From the NCBI GenBank assembly GCA_028293565.1, contig JAQGON010000016.1, forward strand, positions 1-64,000: 64,000 nt of DNA, read 5' to 3'. The notes below the pieces were generated by a model that was not told the DNA's origin, did not search any database, and saw only the letters and a list, made by a program, of their open reading frames with translations. This DNA is from Verrucomicrobiota bacterium. Its GTDB lineage: Bacteria > Verrucomicrobiota > Verrucomicrobiia > Opitutales > Opitutaceae. How positions within the stretch are numbered: the first letter of the stretch is position 1; each line of letters begins with the position of its first letter. This document shows positions 44,973 to 51,742 of the stretch, piece by piece. The position numbers were made by a program, and so were the translations under genes.

Positions 44973-45965
44973 ATGGCGATGATCGCACAGTCCAGCCGGC
45001 CCCAGCCGCCGACCCCGGGTTCATCGACGCCGGCGGGTCCGCTGCGGCGCCTGGCATTTCCCGCGATGGGCACGACCTGCGAAGTCCAGTACGCCACGAA
45101 CGACGTGGCGCAGGGGCTGGCCTTCGAGCGCGCGGCGGTCGGATGGGCGACGGCGTTCGAGGCGAAATACTCGCGGTTCCGTCCGGACAGCCTGGTCAGC
45201 CGGATCAATTCCGCCGCGGGCCGGGAGTGGGTCGCGATCGATCCGGAGATGGAGCAGATGCTCAAGCTGTGCGAGACGCTCCATTTCATGACGCACGGCG
45301 TGCTCGATGCGACCGCGCTGCCGCTGATCCGGCTCTGGAACTACAAGGCCGAGCAGCCGGTGGTGCCGACGCCGGCGCAGATCGCCGATGCGCGCCGGCT
45401 GGTGGGGTGGCCGAAGGTGCAGCGGGCGCCGGGGAAAGTTTTTCTGCCCGAGGAGGGAATGGCGCTCGATTTTGGCGGGTTCGGCAAGGAGTACGCGGTC
45501 GACATGGTCGCGCAGCTCGCGCTCGACCACGGGATCGCGAACGCGCTCGTGGATTTCGGCCACGACCTGCGCGCGCTCGGAGCGCCGCCGGGAAAACCCG
45601 CGTGGCACATCGGGCTCGAGGATCCGGCGAAGCCCGGAACGGTGTCGGCGAGCGTCGCGCTGACGGGCGGCAAGGGCATCGCCTCGTCGGGCGATTACAT
45701 CCGTTGCTTCACGGTCGCCGGAAAGCGCTACGGGCACATTATCGATCCCCGCACCGGCTCGCCCGTCGCGAACGGCTGCCTCCAGGCCACCGTGATCGCC
45801 GGCAGCTGCCTCCAGGCCGGCGTGCTTTCGACCACGGCCTTCGTGATGGGCGTGCCGAAGGGCATTGAATTCATCCAGGCCTGTCCGGGGGCCGAAGGCC
45901 TGCTGATCATGTCCAACGCCCGCGCGCAGACCCGCGCGTTTTTCAATTATGTCGCCGCGACTTGA
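44973..45965 (+). CDS. Divergent ApbE-like FAD:protein FMN transferase
   Basis: Protein of 330 residues with the ApbE fold: AMGTTCEVQY (31-40), DFGGFGKEYAVD (166-177), IASSGDYIRCF (236-246), HIIDPRTG (255-262) and LSTTAFVMG (285-293). ApbE enzymes attach FMN to a threonine or serine of exported proteins using FAD and Mg2+. Two oddities: no signal peptide or lipobox is seen, and the metal-ligand Asp of the usual ADAL-T motif is replaced by Gly283 (QAGVLST). Activity may be changed or lost, or the target may be cytoplasmic. It lies 10 bp after DUF3570 and overlaps the thioredoxin gene by 17 nt. Confidence 0.85.
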   Translation: MAMIAQSSRPQPPTPGSSTPAGPLRRLAFPAMGTTCEVQYATNDVAQGLAFERAAVGWATAFEAKYSRFRPDSLVSRINSAAGREWVAIDPEMEQMLKLCETLHFMTHGVLDATALPLIRLWNYKAEQPVVPTPAQIADARRLVGWPKVQRAPGKVFLPEEGMALDFGGFGKEYAVDMVAQLALDHGIANALVDFGHDLRALGAPPGKPAWHIGLEDPAKPGTVSASVALTGGKGIASSGDYIRCFTVAGKRYGHIIDPRTGSPVANGCLQATVIAGSCLQAGVLSTTAFVMGVPKGIEFIQACPGAEGLLIMSNARAQTRAFFNYVAAT

Positions 45966-46503
45966 ATCATTGTTCGAAGACCGAGGCGGAACGAGAACGC
46001 TCCTCTCCCGTTTCGGAGTCCGATTGCTCGCGGTCGCCGCCGTGCTCGGGATGGCTGTCGCCGCGCGCGGCGAGCTCAAGACCGGCGATCCGTTTCCCTC
46101 CTTCGCTTCCGCCAGCGCGGACGGGGCGCTCCCGGCAACCGCGGGCCATGTCACCATCGTGGATTTCTGGGCATCGTGGTGCGCGCCCTGCAAGGCGTCG
46201 TTTCCGTTTTATGCGCGGTTGCAGGCGGACTATGCGGGCCGCGGCGTGATCGTGATCGCGGTGAGCGTCGACGAAAAGCGCGCCGCCTATGAGGCGTTCG
46301 TGAAGAAACATCAGCCGCCATTCGTCACGCTGCTCGACCGGGACAGGCAGCTGGTCCGGAACGTGGGGCCGCCGGCGATGCCGACCTCGTATGTGCTCGG
46401 CCGCGATGGGAAGGTCCGCTTCATCCATGTCGGATTCCACGGCGCCGAGACCGAGAAGGAAATGCGCGCCCAGCTCGAATCGCTGCTCGGGGAAAAACCA
46501 TGA
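45949..46503 (+). CDS. TlpA/ResA-like exported thioredoxin
   Basis: Protein of 184 residues with a membrane or signal segment (about 22-40), then a thioredoxin fold with the active site WCAPC (C78, C81 in DFWASWCAPCKASFP), a VSVDEKRAAYEAF insertion and the cis-proline loop PPAMPTSYVLGRDG. It should reduce or isomerise disulfides, or haem or metal-site cysteines, in the periplasm. The start at 45949 overlaps the ApbE-like gene by 17 nt, so the two are coupled. The nearest likely client is the DUF4266 lipoprotein, which ends in two cysteines; this link is inferred. Confidence 0.88.
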   Translation: MSPRLESLFEDRGGTRTLLSRFGVRLLAVAAVLGMAVAARGELKTGDPFPSFASASADGALPATAGHVTIVDFWASWCAPCKASFPFYARLQADYAGRGVIVIAVSVDEKRAAYEAFVKKHQPPFVTLLDRDRQLVRNVGPPAMPTSYVLGRDGKVRFIHVGFHGAETEKEMRAQLESLLGEKP

Positions 46504-46528
46504 ACACTAGAGCCTTGATCACCCCGAG

Positions 46529-46618
46529 GTGGAGCGCATTGCCCCCAATGCGCTGGCGGTGCGAGCGGACTTTGGTGATCGACGGAGCGTCCAATGCGTT
46601 GAGGGCAACGCGTTCCAC
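46529..46618 (+). repeat. Full 90-bp palindromic repeat unit
   Basis: Begins GTGGAGCGCATTGCCC and ends GGGCAACGCGTTCCAC, with two hairpins separated by GGCGGTGCGAGCGGAC. Same size and layout as 22452-22541. It sits between the thioredoxin and DUF4266 genes, inside a probable operon, and may limit read-through or cause RNA processing. Confidence 0.7.
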
Positions 46619-46701
46619 CCGCGAAACACGGACCCGAAAAGGCGTTTCGCGATTTCGTCGTTCCGTGGTTCCGCGATAGCCCCACGTCAGACACCTTTCA
46701 C

Positions 46702-46941
46702 ATGAAGACATTGACCTCCCGTTTTGTGCTGACCGCAGCACTCGCGATCCTGCTGGGCGGAAGTTTTGCCGGCTGCACCGCGGTGCACGTCGAGCCGTGG
46801 GAGCGGGCGACCCTGGCGAGCTATTCGCTGCGGCCCGACCGCGATCCGCTGGCCACCGCGATGGCGGAGCACACTTTTTTTTCCCGCGAGGCGGCGAACG
46901 GCGGCCGGGGCGTCGGCGGCAGCGGTTGCGGTTGCAACTAA
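46702..46941 (+). CDS. DUF4266 small lipoprotein
   Basis: Protein of 79 residues. A signal peptide ends in the lipobox FAGC with lipidated C25. The mature 55 residues carry the DUF4266 pattern: EPWERATLASYSLRPDRDPL, then H57 and a Ser-Arg-Glu-Ala segment, closing in a Gly-rich GGSGCGCN with C76 and C78. The invariant-looking C-terminal GCGCN suggests a metal, redox or modification site. I know this family to sit with DUF3570, ApbE-like and thioredoxin genes, as here; its role is not established. A 90-bp repeat separates it from the thioredoxin gene, so it may have separate expression. Confidence 0.85.
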   Translation: MKTLTSRFVLTAALAILLGGSFAGCTAVHVEPWERATLASYSLRPDRDPLATAMAEHTFFSREAANGGRGVGGSGCGCN

Positions 46942-46951
46942 ACCGGAATGA

Positions 46952-47077
46952 GGCAGTTGAGAGGAAAGCTGGAAGTGGAAGATTGAAAGCCGGGCGGCTC
47001 GCAACCGTCGGGTCCGGGACCGAGGCTGCGACCGGCAGTCCGGTCTTTCAACTTTCAGCTGCATCCCTTCAACTGCC
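46952..47077. repeat. Filler-word inverted repeat
   Basis: GGCAGTTGA (46952-46960) pairs with TCAACTGCC (47069-47077), and GAAAGCTG faces CTTTCAGC inside. A second inner pair ACCGGCAG/CCGGTC is visible. The words resemble the CTTTCAACTTTCAGC runs at 61931-61970. It lies between the DUF4266 and regulator genes. Confidence 0.5.
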
Positions 47078-47092
47078 GGCCGCCTGCCCGCC

Positions 47093-47767
47093 ATGCGCAT
47101 CCTTGTGATCGAAGACGAACCCCAGCTCGCGCGGCACGTCACCAGCGCGCTGACCCGTCACGGACATGTCGCGACCGCTCATTTCGACGGCGCGGACGGA
47201 CTCAAGGCCGCGCTGGCGGACTTCCCCGATCTCGTCGTGCTCGACCTGAATCTCCCGACGCTGGACGGACTGACCGTGCTCTCGCGGCTCCGCTCCGCGG
47301 GCAGCCCGGCGCGGGTCCTGATCCTCACGGCTCGCGGCGATGTCGAACACCGCGTGAAGGGCCTCAACGCCGGCGCCGACGATTACCTGGCGAAGCCTTT
47401 TTCGCTCGATGAGCTGGTGGCCCGCGTCGAGGCGCTCGGCCGGCGCGGGTCGACTCCGACCGCGGCCGATCTCCTGAAGGTCGCGGATCTCCACATGGAC
47501 GTGCAGCATCGGCGGGTGACGCGCGCCGGGAAGCCGGTGGCGCTGTCGCCGCGCGAGTTCGACGTGCTCCAGGTGCTGATGCAGGAGCCCGGCCGGGTAT
47601 TCTCCCGCACCGAGCTTTGCGAGCGGGTCTGGCAGCGCGACCACGAATACGACACGAGGACCGTGGAGATTTTCATCACGCGGCTGCGGAAGAAAATCGA
47701 CTCGGCCTTCGCCCTGCCGCTGATCCACACCCTTCGCTCGGTCGGATACACGATCCGCGCCTCCTGA
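47093..47767 (+). CDS. OmpR-type response regulator
   Basis: Protein of 224 residues: receiver (1-118, D51 in VVLDLNLPTLDG, K in LAKPFS) and winged helix (about 130-224, LSPREFDVLQVLMQEPGRVF ... DTRTVEIFITRLRKKID). It follows the DUF4266 gene on the same strand. Its likely partner kinase is at 48474-50255, with the cupredoxin-like gene in between. Probable targets are the neighbouring envelope genes; no binding repeat is certain. Confidence 0.92.
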   Translation: MRILVIEDEPQLARHVTSALTRHGHVATAHFDGADGLKAALADFPDLVVLDLNLPTLDGLTVLSRLRSAGSPARVLILTARGDVEHRVKGLNAGADDYLAKPFSLDELVARVEALGRRGSTPTAADLLKVADLHMDVQHRRVTRAGKPVALSPREFDVLQVLMQEPGRVFSRTELCERVWQRDHEYDTRTVEIFITRLRKKIDSAFALPLIHTLRSVGYTIRAS

Positions 47768-47832
47768 ACCACGGACTCCGCCATGCTCGGCCAAGATCGG
47801 CGAAAACCAGCGGTGAAAAAAATGACCCGGAT

Positions 47833-48477
47833 ATGAAAGCGTTTCGTCCGATCATGATCGCTCTCCTTGGCGGTGCGATGGCCTCGGTGAGTTTCGCACA
47901 GGCGGTGATCGAGGGTCGCGTGGCGCTGCCGAAGTCGCGGAGCGCGCCGGTCGTCAACAAGCGTTATGAAATCGTGACCAAGGGCGGGGTCGTCGCCACG
48001 AATCCGCCGCTGGCGGTGGTCTACCTCGAGGGCGACTTTCCGCGGCCGGCGCCGGCGCCGGTGGTTTCGATGGCGCAGCGGGATCTGGCCTTCGTGCCGC
48101 TGCTGCTCCCGGTGCAGGCCGGCACGAAGGTCGAGTTTCCGAATCTCGACGACACCTACCACGACGTTTTTTCCTATTCGGCGCCGAAGCGATTCGATCT
48201 GGGGCGCTACCTGGCGGATGAAAAACCGGTCCCGAGCCAGACCTTCGATGTTCCCGGCCTGGTCACGCTGCGGTGCGACATCCACGAGCACATGCGCGGG
48301 CTGATCCTGGTGCTGGCGACGCCCCATTTTGTCGTCACCGATCCGGACGGGCATTTCCGCCTCGAGGGCCTTCCCGCCGGCCGGTTCACGCTCAGGGCCT
48401 GGGTCGACAGCAAGACGACGCTCGCGCAGCCGGTCGACCTGCAGGCGGGTTCGACGCTGAAGGTGGATTTCCCGTGA
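47833..48477 (+). CDS. Exported cupredoxin-like protein with Ig-like tail
   Basis: Protein of 214 residues with a signal peptide (1-22, ending VSFAQ). Residues 25-165 have a plastocyanin-like pattern with probable type 1 copper ligands: H110 (DDTYHDVFS), C148, H151 and M154 (CDIHEHM). Residues 165-214 look like a carboxypeptidase-regulatory Ig-like domain (TDPDGHFRLEGLPAGRFTLRAW). It probably carries electrons or binds copper in the periplasm. Placed between a response regulator and its kinase, so it may be controlled by, or sense for, that pair. The stop overlaps the GTG of the kinase gene. Copper binding is predicted, not shown. Confidence 0.78.
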   Translation: MKAFRPIMIALLGGAMASVSFAQAVIEGRVALPKSRSAPVVNKRYEIVTKGGVVATNPPLAVVYLEGDFPRPAPAPVVSMAQRDLAFVPLLLPVQAGTKVEFPNLDDTYHDVFSYSAPKRFDLGRYLADEKPVPSQTFDVPGLVTLRCDIHEHMRGLILVLATPHFVVTDPDGHFRLEGLPAGRFTLRAWVDSKTTLAQPVDLQAGSTLKVDFP

Positions 48478-50255
48478 TCGCGCCGGCGATGCCTCCGCGC
48501 CCGTCGCTGGGCAGCTTTCGGACGAAGCTGCTTGTGGCGATGATGCTCGTGGTCTCGGCGGTGACCGGGCTGACGCTGTATTTCGCGCAGCGCAAGCTCG
48601 TCGCCGGCGTCGAGCGCGATCTCGAACGCGGCTTCCAGGCGAAGCTCGACGCGCTGCACAACCTGCAGGAGCTGCGGCACGCGGCGCTGGTGGAGCGTTG
48701 CCGCGACCTCGTGCGCAAGCCGCGGATCCACGCCGCGCTCGAGGATGGCGCGCCGGACCTGCTGTATCCGAGCGCGCGCGACGAACTCCGCGACGTGATG
48801 GAAACCGACGCGAGCCTTTCGCCGGAGCAGGCGGCCTACGCGCTGCACGCGGAGTTCTACCGCTTTCTCGATCATGCGGGGGCGGTGATCAGGCCGGCAA
48901 GCGCCCAGGATGTCGGGCCGCTCGCGCCGGCGGAGGAGGCGCAGCTCGCGCTCCCGGGCCTTCCCGACCGGCAGCAGATCGGCTACCTCGTCCGGAAACC
49001 CGGCGGCCTCGCGGCGATTTCCGAAGTCATCGCGATGCCGATCATTTCGAGCGAGACCGGCGAGGCGATCGCGGCGATTGCCCTGGGATTCAAGCCGGTG
49101 CCGCGCCTCGCCGTTTCCGACTCGGGCATCCGGAGCGGGCTCTGGCTTGGCGGCGCGCTGCACCTTCCCGCGATCGATCCTGCGGAGGAGGCGGCGATTG
49201 CGGACGAGATCAGCCAGCGGAGCGCCGCGCCGGGGGCCGTGGAAACGCGCTTCACGCGCACGGTCGCGGGCGCGCCGCACCTGCTGTTCTACAAGCGCCT
49301 CAATCCCGGCTCGCGGTTTCCGGCGGCGTACGAGGTCTCGCTTTACCCGCTCGCCGAGCTGGAGCGGCAGCAGCGGCAGCTCCGCTGGCAGGTGGTCGCC
49401 GCGGGCGGGCTCCTCCTGCTGATCGGGCTGGGGGCGAGCCACATCCTCGCCCGCCGCCTGGCGGTGCCGGTGGAGAAGCTCGCGGTGGATTCCGCGGAAA
49501 ATTTCGCGCAGCGCGAACGCGCCGAAGCCGCGCTGGAATCGACGAGCGAGGAGCTGCAGCGGGCGGCGCGGTTCTCGGCGGATGCGTCGCACCAGCTGAA
49601 GACCCCGGTCACGGTCCTGCGGGCGGGGCTCGAGGAACTGCTGGCGCGCGAGAATCTCACGCCCGACGAATGCCGGGAAATTTCCGCGCTGGTTCACCAG
49701 ACCTACCGTCTCTCCAGCGTGATCGAGGACCTGCTGCTGCTGTCGCGGATGGACGCAGGCCGGCTGAAGATCGACTTCGTGCCGGTGAACCTGAGCCAGC
49801 TGATCGAGGCTTCGCTCGACGACCTTGGCGCGTTGCCGGACGCGCTGGACCTCCAGGTCGAGACCGATTTTCCCTGCGACCTGCACATCTTCGGGGAGAA
49901 AGGCTACGCCGCGCTGATCCTCCAGAACCTTTTGGAAAACGCCCGGAAGTACAATCACCCCGGTGGGCGGATCCGGATCCAGGCCCGCGTCGACGGCGAC
50001 GCGGTGCGGCTGCTGGTTGCGAACACCGGCACGCCGATCACGGCGGCGATGCAGGAGCATATTTTCGAGCGGTTCCACCGCGGCGCCGTCGGCGAGAACG
50101 TGCCCGGTTACGGGCTGGGCCTGAACCTCGCGCGGCAGCTGGCCTGCCTGCACCAGGGCGACCTGCGGCTTGTGCGCTCCGACGGCGAGTGGACCGAATT
50201 CGAGGTCCGTTTCCGGCTGGCCCCGGCGCCCGCGGAGGCGGGGACGCGCCCATGA
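48474..50255 (+). CDS. Sensor histidine kinase with large periplasmic domain
   Basis: Protein of 593 residues from the GTG at 48474, which overlaps the stop of the gene before (GTGA); an ATG at 48489 is the alternative. Helices at about 19-38 and 305-323 enclose a periplasmic sensor of about 265 residues without a recognised fold. The cytoplasmic part has a short linker with coiled coil, HisKA with H373 in DASHQLKTPVT and an HATPase (NLLENARKYN, NTGTPI, GYGLGLNLA). It is the partner of the OmpR-type regulator at 47093. Neighbours suggest copper, redox or envelope signals. The downstream barrel gene overlaps its stop (ATGA). Confidence 0.9.
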   Translation: MIAPAMPPRPSLGSFRTKLLVAMMLVVSAVTGLTLYFAQRKLVAGVERDLERGFQAKLDALHNLQELRHAALVERCRDLVRKPRIHAALEDGAPDLLYPSARDELRDVMETDASLSPEQAAYALHAEFYRFLDHAGAVIRPASAQDVGPLAPAEEAQLALPGLPDRQQIGYLVRKPGGLAAISEVIAMPIISSETGEAIAAIALGFKPVPRLAVSDSGIRSGLWLGGALHLPAIDPAEEAAIADEISQRSAAPGAVETRFTRTVAGAPHLLFYKRLNPGSRFPAAYEVSLYPLAELERQQRQLRWQVVAAGGLLLLIGLGASHILARRLAVPVEKLAVDSAENFAQRERAEAALESTSEELQRAARFSADASHQLKTPVTVLRAGLEELLARENLTPDECREISALVHQTYRLSSVIEDLLLLSRMDAGRLKIDFVPVNLSQLIEASLDDLGALPDALDLQVETDFPCDLHIFGEKGYAALILQNLLENARKYNHPGGRIRIQARVDGDAVRLLVANTGTPITAAMQEHIFERFHRGAVGENVPGYGLGLNLARQLACLHQGDLRLVRSDGEWTEFEVRFRLAPAPAEAGTRP

Positions 50256-51502
50256 AACGTGCGGCCGTCCTCCTCCTGTGGCTCGCGGGCGCCCTGGCGC
50301 CGGGGCGCGCGGCGGAGGATTTCATCGACCGGCTGGACGAGGCGCTGACGACCAGCGCCTTCGAGGGACAATTCCGCGCGCGGCTGAGCGGCACGCTCGA
50401 TCTCGAGGGCTATGCCTTCTCGTCGCCGCCGCCGGGACTGATCGTCGCTTCCGGGAATTCCCTCTTCAACCCGCGGCTGACGCTATTCCTCGATGTCCAG
50501 CTCGGGGGGAGTTTTTATTTTTTCCTCCAGTCGCGGGTCGACCGGGGATTCGATCCGACCAATGGCGGACTCGAGGGCCGGCTCGACGAATACGCGCTCC
50601 GATTCACGCCGTGGGCGGACGGCCGGCTCAACATCCAGGTCGGAAAATTCGCGACCATCGTGGGCAACTGGGTTCACCGGCATGGCTCGTGGGACAATCC
50701 CTTCGTCACGGCGCCGCTGCCGTACGAAAACCTCACCGGCATCTGGGACGTCGCGGCGGTGCGCTCGGCGGCGACGCTGCTGCGGTGGGCGCACGTCCGG
50801 CCCAAGTCTTTTCCGGGAGGACAATTTGCGGACAATCATTTTCGCCTGCCGATCGTCTGGGGCCCGGACTATGCGACCGGCGCGGCGGTTTCCGGCGAGC
50901 TCGGGAAATTCAACTACGCGGCGGAGGTGAAGAACGGCTCGCTCTCATCGCGCCCGGATTACTGGGACACCGATGAAGTCCGCTGGACGCATCCGACGTA
51001 CAGCGGGCGTCTCGGCTATCGGCCGGATGAACGGTGGAGCTTCGGGCTCTCGGCGAGCGGGGGATCGTACCTGCTGCCCGAAGCGTCGCCGACGCTGGCG
51101 CCCGGGCGGGATGCCGGCGACTATCGCGAGGTGGTGATCGCGCAGGACGCCGCGTACGCCTGGCATCACTGGCAGGTCTGGGCGGAGGTCTATGAGACGC
51201 GCTTCGAAATTCCCACCGTGGGCGACGTGACCACGACCGCCTGGTATCTGGAGACCAAGTACAAGTTCACCCCGCAGTTTTCCGGCGCGGTCCGCTGGAA
51301 CCAGCAGGTGTTCGGAACGATCGCGGATCCGGTCGGGGTGCAGGGCCCGTGGGGGTACGACACGTGGCGCATCGATGTCGCGCCGAGCTATCGCCTCACG
51401 CCGCACGCGCAGCTCAAGCTCCAGTATAGCCTGCAGCCCGAGCATCTCGGCCTGCGAAGCTACGATCACCTCGTCGCGGCGCAGCTGACGGTCAGGTTTT
51501 AG
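50252..51502 (+). CDS. Predicted outer-membrane barrel/porin
   Basis: Protein of 416 residues with a signal peptide (1-21, ending GRAAED) and amphipathic strands throughout, ending in VAAQLTVRF with a terminal Phe. It contains NPRLTLFLDVQLGGSFYFFLQSRVDRG and RLNIQVGKFATIVGNWVHRH, a pattern of porin-like proteins. The start overlaps the kinase stop (ATGA), so it is the last gene of the regulator-cupredoxin-kinase-barrel operon. Substrate unknown; a solute or metal channel under control of the two-component pair is likely. Confidence 0.8.
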   Translation: MKRAAVLLLWLAGALAPGRAAEDFIDRLDEALTTSAFEGQFRARLSGTLDLEGYAFSSPPPGLIVASGNSLFNPRLTLFLDVQLGGSFYFFLQSRVDRGFDPTNGGLEGRLDEYALRFTPWADGRLNIQVGKFATIVGNWVHRHGSWDNPFVTAPLPYENLTGIWDVAAVRSAATLLRWAHVRPKSFPGGQFADNHFRLPIVWGPDYATGAAVSGELGKFNYAAEVKNGSLSSRPDYWDTDEVRWTHPTYSGRLGYRPDERWSFGLSASGGSYLLPEASPTLAPGRDAGDYREVVIAQDAAYAWHHWQVWAEVYETRFEIPTVGDVTTTAWYLETKYKFTPQFSGAVRWNQQVFGTIADPVGVQGPWGYDTWRIDVAPSYRLTPHAQLKLQYSLQPEHLGLRSYDHLVAAQLTVRF

Positions 51503-51742
51503 CGCTCCGCTCCGGATTTTTTTAACCGCGAAGGTCGCGAAGGCCGCGAAGAAAAGTCACGGCTGCGCTCTTCCGGTCTTTGCGCGCTTTGCGTTCTTCG
51601 CGATGAAATTCCCCGGTCTTCGCCGGCGCGGGAGGGGGGGTAACAACCCTGTTACGATCGTCGTCTTTTACCGACGCAGAGGTTCACGGATGATTTTTGG
51701 GTCGAAGCTCCGCCATTCACGTTGCCCAAAATTTCCGATCCC
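51503..51742. other. Intergenic region with word repeats and an inverted repeat
   Basis: No gene. Tandem CGCGAAGG words at 51524-51550 are mirrored by TTTGCG/TTCGCG words at 51578-51605. GTAACA-ACCC-TGTTAC (51640-51655) is a 6-bp inverted repeat about 90 bp before the Ig gene and could be an operator or part of a terminator. Confidence 0.4.

Noticed and set aside
51640-51655. GTAACA-ACCC-TGTTAC as a defined operator
   Set aside because: Only a 6-bp arm and no regulator to match; kept as a note in the intergenic entry only.
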